Positions 32,028 through 40,219 of a stretch of 64,000 nt of DNA are shown here, piece by piece. Under the pieces are notes generated by a model, which saw only the letters and a list, made by a program, of their open reading frames with translations, did not search any database and was not told the origin of the DNA. This DNA is from Massilia phyllostachyos (lineage in GTDB: Bacteria > Pseudomonadota > Gammaproteobacteria > Burkholderiales > Burkholderiaceae_D): NCBI RefSeq assembly GCF_021044825.1, contig NZ_JAJNOC010000010.1, forward strand, positions 124,001 to 188,000, written 5' to 3'. The position numbers and the translations under genes are program-made. How positions within the stretch are numbered: position 1 is the first letter of the stretch; every line of letters begins with the position of its first letter.

Positions 32028-32956
32028 CCCCGTTCGGCTTCGTGGCAGTGGCGCGCCATCATGCGCCCGAACGGCGCCGTTTCGCGCACGCGCCGCAGCC
32101 ACCAGGCCAGCGCCGCGCCTTCTTCGCCGCTGCGCCAGGCGAGGTAGAAGGTTTCGTCGGGCTTGGGCTCGACCACCTCCTTTTCGACCAGCAGGCCGGC
32201 CTCGATCGCCGGGCGCGCCCAGGCTTCGGGCAGGAAGCCGAAGCCGATGCCGCGCAGCTGGAAGGTGTACTTGGTCTCCATGTCCGGCACCGCCAGCATG
32301 TCCTGGCCGAACAGCAGGCCGACGGTGCGCGGGCCGAGCTGGCGCGCCGAATCCGACACCGCCACCGCGCGGTAGGGCAGCAGGTCGGCCTTGTCGAGGG
32401 CGCGGTCGATGCCGGCCAGCGGATGCGCGGGCGCCACCGCGAACACGAAACGGCTGCTGCCGATCGGCTCGGCGGTATAGCCGCCGCCCGAGGGGCCTTC
32501 GCCGGCCGCGCCCACCAGAAGGTCGACGCGGCGGTCGAGCAGGGCGTCCCAGGTGCCGGACAGCACTTCGCGCACCAGGCGCAGGCGGGTCTGGTCGGCT
32601 ACCGCGTAAAAGGCGGCGATGTCGTCCTGCAGCCCGGCGGGTGACAGCATCGAATCCATGCCGATCGCGATCTCGGTCTCCCAGCCGGAGGCGACCCGGC
32701 GCACGCGCGATTCCAGGTCGCCGGCGGCTTTCAACAGGTAGCGGCCTTCGCGCAGCAGCTCCTTGCCGGCCTCGGTCAGCGCCACCCGCGGGCCGAAGCG
32801 GTCGAACAGGCGCACGCCGAGGTCGTCCTCTAGCTTGGACACGGTGTAGGAGATCGTGGAGGGCACGCGAAACAATTCCTTGGCGGCGCCGGCGAAGGAC
32901 CCCTTGCGGGCGATGGTGTCGACGATCTCGAGTGCATCCAGGCTCAGTTTCAGCAA
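32006..32956 (-). CDS. LysR family regulator, YhaJ-like
   Basis: 316 residues from a TTG at 32956, chosen because GGAGG lies seven bases upstream and translation then begins MLKLSLDALEIVDTIARKGS, the usual LysR N-terminus. The winged HTH includes FAGAAKELFRVPSTISYTVS and KLEDDLGVRLFDR. Residues after 90 form the substrate-binding domain (GWETEIAIGMDSMLSP, GIGFGFLPEAWARPAIEAG). The N-terminal region closely matches the pattern of E. coli YhaJ, which controls a neighbouring pirin gene (yhaK). A pirin operon lies 1.5 kb away with LysR-like palindromes in front of it. Confidence 0.88.
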   Translation of the reverse strand: MLKLSLDALEIVDTIARKGSFAGAAKELFRVPSTISYTVSKLEDDLGVRLFDRFGPRVALTEAGKELLREGRYLLKAAGDLESRVRRVASGWETEIAIGMDSMLSPAGLQDDIAAFYAVADQTRLRLVREVLSGTWDALLDRRVDLLVGAAGEGPSGGGYTAEPIGSSRFVFAVAPAHPLAGIDRALDKADLLPYRAVAVSDSARQLGPRTVGLLFGQDMLAVPDMETKYTFQLRGIGFGFLPEAWARPAIEAGLLVEKEVVEPKPDETFYLAWRSGEEGAALAWWLRRVRETAPFGRMMARHCHEAERGQAGRVK

Positions 32957-33098
32957 TTGCTTTCCTCCATGACAATCCCGCATGGTAGCGAAAACTCCCG
33001 GCCGCCGCCATCCCCGGCCGGCCGGCCGTCAGGCGGGCGCGGCCGACAATGACAAGATGCTATCGTCCTGTCATATTCCCGATTGCGAGCACCATGCC

Positions 33099-33704
33099 AT
33101 GTTCAAGTTCATCACCGACTTTCTCGAATCCAGCGGCTACCTGGGCGTGTTCGCCCTGATGGCGCTGGAGAACATCTTCCCGCCGATCCCCTCCGAACTC
33201 ATCATGCCCTTCGCCGGCTTCGTTGTCGCGCGCGGCGACCTGAATTTGGCCGGGGTTCTGATCGCCGGCACCGCCGGCTCGATCGCGGGGGCCTTGCCCT
33301 GGTATTACGGCGCGCGCATCTACGGCAAGGAACGCCTCAAGAAATTCGCGGACCGCCATGCGCGCTGGATGACGGTCACCGCTGAGGACATCGACAATGC
33401 GATCGGCGCCTTCGACCGCCACGGCCGCTCGGTGGTGCTGTTCGGCCGCCTGATTCCGGCGATCCGCACCCTGATCTCGGTGCCGGCCGGCCTGGCCTGC
33501 ATGTCGCTGGGCCAGTTCCTGCTGTACAGCACGATCGGTTCGCTGGCCTGGACCGGCATCCTGACGGGCGCCGGCTTCGTGCTGGAAAGTAATTACGAGC
33601 AGGTAGGCAAGTATGTCGATCCGGTCTCGAAAGGCATCTTCGGCATCCTGCTGGCCTGGTACATCTACCGCGTGATCACGCACCGCCCGGCCAAGGCGCA
33701 GTGA
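33099..33704 (+). CDS. DedA family inner-membrane protein
   Basis: 201 residues with the family signature EN(I)FPPIPSELIMPFAG at the start and GRLIPAIRTLISVPAGLACM in the middle, which form re-entrant helices. The family moves undecaprenyl-phosphate or phospholipids across the membrane and supports envelope integrity and proton-motive force. Main hydrophobic parts are around 12-60, 135-165 and 178-195. The ATG at 33099 is supported by family length. It diverges from the LysR gene. Confidence 0.92.
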   Translation: MFKFITDFLESSGYLGVFALMALENIFPPIPSELIMPFAGFVVARGDLNLAGVLIAGTAGSIAGALPWYYGARIYGKERLKKFADRHARWMTVTAEDIDNAIGAFDRHGRSVVLFGRLIPAIRTLISVPAGLACMSLGQFLLYSTIGSLAWTGILTGAGFVLESNYEQVGKYVDPVSKGIFGILLAWYIYRVITHRPAKAQ

Positions 33705-33718
33705 TGGTGTGAAGGGGG

Positions 33719-33742
33719 GCCTGTGGCAGGCATGCCGCAGGC
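33719..33742 (+). terminator. Candidate terminator hairpin after the dedA-type gene
   Basis: GCCTG-T-GGCA pairs with TGCC-G-CAGGC around GGCA, 14 bases after the stop. There is no clear T-run, so intrinsic termination is only a possibility. Confidence 0.35.
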
Positions 33743-33802
33743 AACAGGCACGCGGGCGGGGTTTGGGCTACACTCGACGTGTTCGAAAGCAGGCCCCAGC
33801 CC

Positions 33803-34789
33803 ATGAAGAGCCAGTTGTTGGAAGATATGGTCGACAGCCAGTCCAGTCTGTCGACACCCCTGAACCGCCGCCGCGGCCCGGCCGCCACACCGGCAGCGCC
33901 GCCGCCGCCCGTCCCGCCCGCTCCACCGGTGCAGGGTGCGGACGCGCGTGCACGCGCCGGCGTCTGGCGGGCGCGTGCGCCGCAATCCAGCTCCCTGTGG
34001 CGGCCGCGGCCGCGGCCGCCGGCGCAGCAAGCGGTGCCGGCCGAGCCGCAGCCGGACCCGCTGTTTGCGGACACGACACTACGTAATCCCGAGCCTTCGC
34101 TGGCCGAGCCCGACATCGCCTCCTTCTCCAGCCGTACCCCGGACTGGGCCGCCCCGCTGGAACGCGACACCATCCCCTGGACCGAGCGCTGGGGCCGCAA
34201 GGCGCTGGGCTGGAGCGTGGCGCTCGCCGGCGTGGTGGCGCTGGCCGGGGCCGGGGCCTGGATGGTGCGCGAAACCCAGGTCGAATCGAGCCTGGCGGTC
34301 GTCGCCGGCCACAGCCCGGCGCCGGTGCAGCCGGCTGCGCCCGCGCTCCCTAGGCCGCTGCCCTACGAGCCGCCCCCGCTCAGGATGCTGCCGCCCGAAG
34401 CCCTGGTGGTGGCCGCGCCGGAACCGGCGCCGCCCGCCAGGATCGTGGAGCCCGCCGTGGCGCCGCCGGCTCCTCGTCCCGCTGCGAAAAAACCGGCGGC
34501 CAGGCCCACGCCGCAGCGCCGCGTCGCCGCCGCGCCGGTGAAGCGCGACAAGCCGGCCGCCAGAAAGCCTGCGCCGCCGAAAGGGCCGTCCGAGCGCGTG
34601 CTGGCGCGCGCCCTGGCCGACGCCCAGCGCAGCCGCCAGGAGAGCCTGGCGCGCCCGAACGCAGCCGAGGAAGCATCGGGCCCGCTGTCGGAAACCCTGC
34701 GCCTGTGCCGCGCCGCCGGCTATCACGCCAGCGCCTGCATGAAACGTGGCTGCGCAGCGACCCGCTTCGGCCTGGTCTGCAAAGGCTAG
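33803..34789 (+). CDS. Proline-rich single-pass membrane protein, unknown function
   Basis: 328 residues; start chosen at MKSQLLEDMVDSQSS. Residues 35-110 and 170-270 are rich in Pro, Ala and Arg and likely disordered. One membrane helix lies at about 133-153 (ALGWSVALAGVVALAGAGAW) with its N-side cytoplasmic. The C-terminus has four cysteines in LCRAAGYHASACMKRGC-(8)-C, which may fold or bind metal outside the membrane. The shape recalls TonB- or FimV-like periplasm-spanning proteins, but no domain can be named. Its TAG stop overlaps the TAG stop of the convergent cyclase gene in one CTAG. Confidence 0.75.
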   Translation: MKSQLLEDMVDSQSSLSTPLNRRRGPAATPAAPPPPVPPAPPVQGADARARAGVWRARAPQSSSLWRPRPRPPAQQAVPAEPQPDPLFADTTLRNPEPSLAEPDIASFSSRTPDWAAPLERDTIPWTERWGRKALGWSVALAGVVALAGAGAWMVRETQVESSLAVVAGHSPAPVQPAAPALPRPLPYEPPPLRMLPPEALVVAAPEPAPPARIVEPAVAPPAPRPAAKKPAARPTPQRRVAAAPVKRDKPAARKPAPPKGPSERVLARALADAQRSRQESLARPNAAEEASGPLSETLRLCRAAGYHASACMKRGCAATRFGLVCKG

Positions 34790-35697
34790 GCCGTACGCCA
34801 GACGATGCGGTTGCGGCCAGCCTTCTTGGCGCGGTAGAGGTGGGTGTCGGCGGCTTCGAACAGGGCCGCCGATTCTTCGCGGCCGTCTGCCGCCAGGGTG
34901 GCGCCGCCGACGCTGACGGTGAGCATCGGCGCAACGCCGGAGGACTCGTGCGGGATCGCCAGCGCGGCGATCGCTTCGCAGATGCCCTCGACCACCATGC
35001 GCGCCTCGAACGCGTCGGTTTCCGGCATCAGGAGCACCAGTTCCTCGCCGCCGTAGCGCGCCGCCAGGTCGCCCGGGCGGCGCATCGCATTGGCGGCGGC
35101 GCGCGCGACCGAGCGCAGGGCGCGGTCGCCGGCCGGGTGGCCGTAGCGGTCGTTGTACTGCTTGAAGGCGTCGACGTCGAGCAGGGCCAGCGACAGCGCA
35201 GTGCCGTTGCGGCGCGCGCGCTGCCACTCCATCTCGTAGACCTCGTCGAAGCGGCGCCGGTTGGCGAGTTCCGTCAGGCCGTCCACGTTCGCCAGGCGCT
35301 CCAGCATGCGGCGCTGGCGCACCACCTGCAGGTGCAGGGCCACGCGTGCCATCACCACGGTCTGGTTGAAGGGCTTGGTGATGTAGTCGGCGGCGCCCAT
35401 TTTCAAACCGGCGGCTTCGTCCTCGGGGTGGTCGAGGCCCGAGATGAAGATCACGGCGATGTGCGCCAGCTGCGGGTCGGCGCGCAGGCGCCGCAGTACC
35501 TCGTAGCCGTCCATGTCCGGCATCATCACGTCCAGCAGGATCAGGTCCGGCTGGTGGCGCGCGGCGCGTTCGAGCGCCTGGGCGCCGTTCTTCGCCAGCA
35601 GCACGGTGTACTCGGGCTTGAGCAGTTCGCCCAGCACCTCGCGGTTGACGGCGTCGTCGTCGGCCACCAGGACCTTTTGTACGTCGGCGATCTTCAT
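34786..35697 (-). CDS. PleD-like response regulator diguanylate cyclase (copy 1)
   Basis: 303 residues. Receiver domain 5-125 with ADDD acidic pocket, phospho-Asp56 (LILLDVMMPDMDGYE) and Lys108 (ITKPF). GGDEF domain 135-300: active-site GGEEL at 216-220, DVDAFKQYNDRYGHPAGD for metal/GTP binding, and an inhibitory-site RPGD (207-210) five residues before it, so product feedback is expected. GGEEL is a permitted active-site variant. It overlaps the kinase gene in front by 4 bases (ATGA). It is the output of the adjacent hybrid kinase: phosphorylation should raise c-di-GMP. Residues 7-220 are almost identical to copy 2 at 39305-40219. Confidence 0.94.
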   Translation of the reverse strand: MKIADVQKVLVADDDAVNREVLGELLKPEYTVLLAKNGAQALERAARHQPDLILLDVMMPDMDGYEVLRRLRADPQLAHIAVIFISGLDHPEDEAAGLKMGAADYITKPFNQTVVMARVALHLQVVRQRRMLERLANVDGLTELANRRRFDEVYEMEWQRARRNGTALSLALLDVDAFKQYNDRYGHPAGDRALRSVARAAANAMRRPGDLAARYGGEELVLLMPETDAFEARMVVEGICEAIAALAIPHESSGVAPMLTVSVGGATLAADGREESAALFEAADTHLYRAKKAGRNRIVWRTA

Positions 35698-38600
35698 GCG
35701 TCCACCTCCTGTCCGAGCGCCAGCTGCGCTCTCAGCTCGCCCCTTAACTGCGCCAGCGGCTCCAGCGCGGCGCCGTATTCGATGTCGGCGACCGCGCGCC
35801 GCACGGCCGCCAGCTGGGCGTCGTAACCCGCGCCGGCCAGCAGGGCCTCGAGCTGGACCAGCGCATCCTCGGCGCGCGCATCGTCGGCGCGCAGGTAGTG
35901 GTCCAGGCGCGCCAGCACGGCCGCCAGCGCGGCGGGGTCGGCCTGGCCCGGCAGCACGTCCGCAGCGAGGCGGCCCAGGCCCGCCAGCACCGTGTCGAGC
36001 GAGCTCACCACCGCGGCCACCTCGACGCCGACCCGTTCCAGCTGGCCTTCGCGCAGGATCTGCTCGAGGCGTCCGGCGGCGCCGGCCAGCTCGAAGGCGC
36101 CGACGTAGCCGGCGCTCGACTTCAGGTTGTGCGCCAGCGTCTGCAGGCGCGGCAGGTCGCCCACCCCGAGCGCCTCGCGCAGCTGGCGCGGCGCAGGTGC
36201 GTACTCGCGCACGAAGCTGCCGGCGCGCTTCTGCAGGCGCGCGCGCTGGCCGTCGACGTTGTCCAGGGCCAGGCGCCAGTCGATGCCGGGAACGGCGGGA
36301 AGTGGGGCCAGTGCCGCGGCATCCTCGGCGCCGTCGGGCTGCGCCGGACGCGCCGCGTCGACCGCGGGCAGCGGACGGCCCGCCAGGCGCGCCGGATCGA
36401 TCCACTTGAGCAGGGTGCAGAACAGGAGGTCGGGGTCGATCGGCTTGGTCACGTGGTCGTTCATGCCGGCCTGGCGGCTCATGGCGCGGTCGCTCGCCAG
36501 CGCGTGCGCCGTCATCGCCACGATCGGCAAGTTGCGCAGGCGCGGATCGTTGCGGATCTCGCGGGTGGCCGTGAGGCCGTCCATCTCCGGCATCTGGATG
36601 TCCATCAGCACCAGGTCGTAGTCGCCCGCGGACGCCATGCGCACCGCTTCCAGGCCGTTCAGGGCGGTGTCGACCTGCATGCGCGCGGCGGCCATGAAGT
36701 CGAGCGCCACCTCGCGGTTGTTGGCGTTGTCCTCGACCAGCAGGATGCGCGCGCCGTCCAGGCGCGGCAGCTCGGGCGTGACGTTCGGGTAGGGCTCGGC
36801 CAGGCCGGCGCCCGCGCCCTGCGGATGCAGCGCCTGCAGCAGGCTGTGGTAGAGCAGCGTTGGGCCGACCGGCTTGTGCAGGAAGGCGTCGACCGGCAGC
36901 TCGCCCTGTTCCGCCATCACCGTGTCGCGGCTGCAGGCCGAGATCATCAGGATCGCCGGCAGCGCGCCCGGCGCCGACCCGTCCTGGGCGCGCAGGCGGA
37001 TGCGGCGGATGGTCTCGACCCCGTCCAGCCCCGGCATCAGGTAATCCATCAGGATCAGCTGGTAGGGTTTGCCCAGGCGCTCGGCGCGCTCGAGCAGGGC
37101 CAGGCATTCCTCTCCCGAGGCCGCGGTGTCGGCGCGCAGGCCGAGCGCGCCCAGCATCTCGGCCAGCGCCAGGCGCGCGCTGGCGCTGTCGTCGACCACC
37201 AGGGCGCGCAGGTCTTCCAGCTGGGCCTTGCGCAGTTCGTTCGCGGCCGGCTGCTGCGCGGGCACGCCGAGCGGCGCCGTGAAGCTGAAGCGGCTGCCGC
37301 TGCCCAGGGTGCTGGTGACGCCGATCTCGCCGCCCATCAGCTCGACCAGCTGGCGCGAGATCGACAGGCCCAGGCCGGTGCCGCCGTACTTGCGGGTGGT
37401 CGAGCTGTCGGCCTGGGTAAAGGACTGGAACAGGCGCCCGATCTGCTCCTGGCTCATGCCGATGCCGGTGTCGCTGACCGAGAACGCCAGTACCACGCCG
37501 TCGGGCCGGGTCTTGCGCAGCTCGACTGCGACCACGATCTCGCCGCGCTCGGTGAACTTGACGGCATTGCTGGTGAGGTTGATCAGGACCTGGCCGAGGC
37601 GCAGCGGGTCGCCCACCAGCTGCTGCGGCACCCCGGGCCCGACGCGGAACACCAGTTCGATGCCCTTGGCCTCGCTTTTCACGTCGAGCAGGCTGGATAG
37701 CTGCTCGAGCAGCTCGTCGAGCTGGAACGGCACCGATTCGATCTGCAGCTTGCCGGCCTCGATGCGCGAGAAGTCGAGGATGTCGTTGATGATGCCCATC
37801 AGGTGCTCGCTCGCGCCCAGGATCTTGCTCAGGTAGTTGCGCTGGGCCGGCGCCGGCTCGCGCATCAGGGCCAGGCGGCTCATGCCGATGATGGCGTTCA
37901 TCGGGGTGCGGATTTCATGGCTCATATTCGCCAAAAACTCCGACTTCATGCGGGTGCTGGCTTCGGCCTGCAGCATGGCCGCCTGCATCGCCTTGGTACG
38001 CAGGCCGAGGATGCGCATGAAGATCAGCATGTCGAAGGTGCTGCCGAATACCAGCGCGTGCATGGTCCAGAAATTGGCCGGCTGCTTGCCGTTGATGAGC
38101 TGGGCCGTCACCACCGAGCAGCCGAATGCCACCGCCCAGCCGACCAGGAAATAGGTGCCGACCACGTCGCCGCCGCGCGCGCGGCGCCAGGCGCCCGGCA
38201 GGCCGAGCAGCATCGGCAGGATGCCCAGGGTGCCGACCAGCAGCACCAGCTTCTCGTGGCCGATCAGGCCCGTGCCGAAGCCGATCGCCGTGGCCAGGCA
38301 CAGGCCGGCCAGGGTCTTCATCAGGATGCTGAAGATGCGGTCGCGTCCCGGCCGCGCCAGCGACTGCTCGACGAACAGGTAGGCGCCACAGGAAGCCATG
38401 ATCGAGGCGACGCCGGCGCCGTGCTCGAGCAGCCAGGCATTGCCCGGCCACAGGTACTGGCCTGCGCTGCCGAACCAGGCCGCGGAATAGACGGTGACGC
38501 CGGCCGCCAGCAGCGCATACTTGCCGAACAGCGGCTCGCGCAGGGTCAGCCACTGCGCGACCGCGTACAGGAACAGGGTGAGGCGCAGGCCCAGCAGCAG

Positions 38601-39194
38601 GCCCTGGATGATCTGCTCGCCCAGCGCCGCGGGCAGCACCGCCTGCGGCTGCATGAAGTTGATCGGCAGGATCTTCGGGCCGACCGAGCGCACCCGCAGC
38701 AGCACCGTGTAGTTCTGCCCAGGCGCCAGGCGCAGCACCGTGCCCGGCACTCGGCCGCGCAGGTTGTCGCCGCTCGGATGCTGCATGCGGCCCAGGCTCG
38801 CCACGTGGCGCAGGCCGGCATCCGATGCGAGATGGACGTCGACCTCGTCGAGCAGGGCGAAGTCGATCTGCATCACCCAGCCGCCCGGCGCGTCCGGCGC
38901 CACCTTCACCGGAATGCGCACCCAGGTGGTCCCGGGCTGCATGCCGAGGGTGGCGTAGGCCGTGCGCGGCTGCGCGAAGTCGGCGCCGCGCGCCATGACG
39001 GTCGCCGCATCGAGGCGGCTGTCGGGATCGCGCAGGATGGTGACGGCGGGCCAGGCTTCGACGGTCTCGGCGCCGCGCGTCAGCTGCAGCTGCAGCGGTG
39101 TGGCGCTGGCGCCGGCGCAGGCAAGCAGAAGGAACAGCAGGGCCGCCAGGCGGGCGAGGGCGGCAAGGGAGGAATGGTGCGGGGTCGACGTCAT
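35694..39194 (-). CDS. 7TM-DISM hybrid histidine kinase with two receivers and HPt (copy 1)
   Basis: 1166 residues. Signal peptide (1-32) and periplasmic 7TMR-DISM extracellular domain (about 33-185), followed by seven membrane helices (about 190-395), a HisKA with His426 (SHEIRTPMNAIIG), HATPase (NAVKF, DTGIGM, GGTGLGL at 604-610), receiver 1 (Asp717, MDYLMPGLDG), receiver 2 (Asp865, MDIQMPEMDG) and an HPt with His1022 (LAHNLKSSAGYVG). It forms a complete phosphorelay in one chain, which can hand phosphate to the cyclase encoded next. DISM sensors bind carbohydrate-like or other small ligands. A 110-base gap separates it from the preceding cyclase; TACAAT (minus strand, 39258-39263) could be a -10 box. 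Confidence 0.93.
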   Translation of the reverse strand: MTSTPHHSSLAALARLAALLFLLLACAGASATPLQLQLTRGAETVEAWPAVTILRDPDSRLDAATVMARGADFAQPRTAYATLGMQPGTTWVRIPVKVAPDAPGGWVMQIDFALLDEVDVHLASDAGLRHVASLGRMQHPSGDNLRGRVPGTVLRLAPGQNYTVLLRVRSVGPKILPINFMQPQAVLPAALGEQIIQGLLLGLRLTLFLYAVAQWLTLREPLFGKYALLAAGVTVYSAAWFGSAGQYLWPGNAWLLEHGAGVASIMASCGAYLFVEQSLARPGRDRIFSILMKTLAGLCLATAIGFGTGLIGHEKLVLLVGTLGILPMLLGLPGAWRRARGGDVVGTYFLVGWAVAFGCSVVTAQLINGKQPANFWTMHALVFGSTFDMLIFMRILGLRTKAMQAAMLQAEASTRMKSEFLANMSHEIRTPMNAIIGMSRLALMREPAPAQRNYLSKILGASEHLMGIINDILDFSRIEAGKLQIESVPFQLDELLEQLSSLLDVKSEAKGIELVFRVGPGVPQQLVGDPLRLGQVLINLTSNAVKFTERGEIVVAVELRKTRPDGVVLAFSVSDTGIGMSQEQIGRLFQSFTQADSSTTRKYGGTGLGLSISRQLVELMGGEIGVTSTLGSGSRFSFTAPLGVPAQQPAANELRKAQLEDLRALVVDDSASARLALAEMLGALGLRADTAASGEECLALLERAERLGKPYQLILMDYLMPGLDGVETIRRIRLRAQDGSAPGALPAILMISACSRDTVMAEQGELPVDAFLHKPVGPTLLYHSLLQALHPQGAGAGLAEPYPNVTPELPRLDGARILLVEDNANNREVALDFMAAARMQVDTALNGLEAVRMASAGDYDLVLMDIQMPEMDGLTATREIRNDPRLRNLPIVAMTAHALASDRAMSRQAGMNDHVTKPIDPDLLFCTLLKWIDPARLAGRPLPAVDAARPAQPDGAEDAAALAPLPAVPGIDWRLALDNVDGQRARLQKRAGSFVREYAPAPRQLREALGVGDLPRLQTLAHNLKSSAGYVGAFELAGAAGRLEQILREGQLERVGVEVAAVVSSLDTVLAGLGRLAADVLPGQADPAALAAVLARLDHYLRADDARAEDALVQLEALLAGAGYDAQLAAVRRAVADIEYGAALEPLAQLRGELRAQLALGQEVDA

Positions 39195-39304
39195 CGGATC
39201 GGTGTGCTGGCGGCGCGCTTGCGGCGCGGCTCGCGGTTGAGCATGTTCTGGGTGCGGATTGTAACGGACGGCGGGCACAGGGCGCGCCCGCTCTTCAAAG
39301 GAGA

Positions 39305-40219
39305 CTACCGCGTGGCGCACCAGCTAGTGCGGTTGCGGCCGGCCTGCTTGGCGCGGTACAGCGCCGCGTCCGCGGCCTCGAACAGGGCCGCCGGGCTTTC
39401 CGGCTTGCCCGGGTCGAGGGTGGCGCCGCCGGCGCTGACCGTCAAAACGGGCGCCACGTGCGAGGCCTCGTGGGCGATGCCGAGGGCGGCCACGCTGGCG
39501 CGCAGCTGCGCCACCACCTCGCCCGCGTCCACGGCATCGGTCTCGGGCAGCAGCAGGACGATCTCCTCGCCGCCGTAGCGCGCCGCCAGGTCGCCCGGGC
39601 GGCGCATGGCCTTGGCCGCGGCGCGCGCCACCGAGCGCAGGGCGCGGTCGCCGGCCGGGTGGCCGTAGCGGTCGTTGTACTGCTTGAAGGCGTCGATGTC
39701 GAGCATGGCCAGCGACAGCGGCCGCCCGCTGCGGCGCGCACGCTGGTACTCCATCTCGTACACCTCGTCGAAGCGGCGCCGGTTGGCCAGCTCGGTCAGG
39801 CCGTCGACGTTGGCCAGGCGTTCGAGCATCCTGCGCTGGCGCACCACCTGCAGGTGCAGGGCGACGCGCGCCATCACCACGGTCTGGTTGAAAGGCTTGG
39901 TGATGTAGTCGGCGGCGCCCATTTTCAAACCGGTGGCTTCGTCCTCGGGACGGTCCAGACCCGAGATGAAGATCACGGCGATGTGCTCGGTGGCCGGGTC
40001 GGCGCGCAGGCGCCGCAGCACCTCGTAGCCGTCCATGTCCGGCATCAACACATCCAGCAGGATCAGGTCGGGCTGGTGGCGCGCGGCGCGTTCCAGGGTC
40101 TGGGCGCCGTTTTTCGCCAGCAGCACGGTGTACTCGGGTTTCATCAGCTCGCCCAGCACGTCGCGGTTGACGGCGTCGTCGTCGGCGACCAGCACCTTCT
40201 GCATCTCCACGCCGATCAT
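39305..40219 (-). CDS. PleD-like response regulator diguanylate cyclase (copy 2)
   Basis: 304 residues with the same plan as copy 1: phospho-Asp56 (LILLDVLMPDMDGYE), inhibitory site RPGD at 207-210 and active-site GGEEI at 216-220. Between residues 7 and 220 only about 17 residues differ from copy 1 by eye, while the last 80 residues (EVVAQLRASVAALGIAHEAS) differ at nearly half the positions. It overlaps the upstream kinase gene by 4 bases. It is expected to make c-di-GMP on phosphorylation by kinase copy 2, and cross-talk with kinase copy 1 is likely because receiver surfaces are almost the same. Confidence 0.94.
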   Translation of the reverse strand: MIGVEMQKVLVADDDAVNRDVLGELMKPEYTVLLAKNGAQTLERAARHQPDLILLDVLMPDMDGYEVLRRLRADPATEHIAVIFISGLDRPEDEATGLKMGAADYITKPFNQTVVMARVALHLQVVRQRRMLERLANVDGLTELANRRRFDEVYEMEYQRARRSGRPLSLAMLDIDAFKQYNDRYGHPAGDRALRSVARAAAKAMRRPGDLAARYGGEEIVLLLPETDAVDAGEVVAQLRASVAALGIAHEASHVAPVLTVSAGGATLDPGKPESPAALFEAADAALYRAKQAGRNRTSWCATR

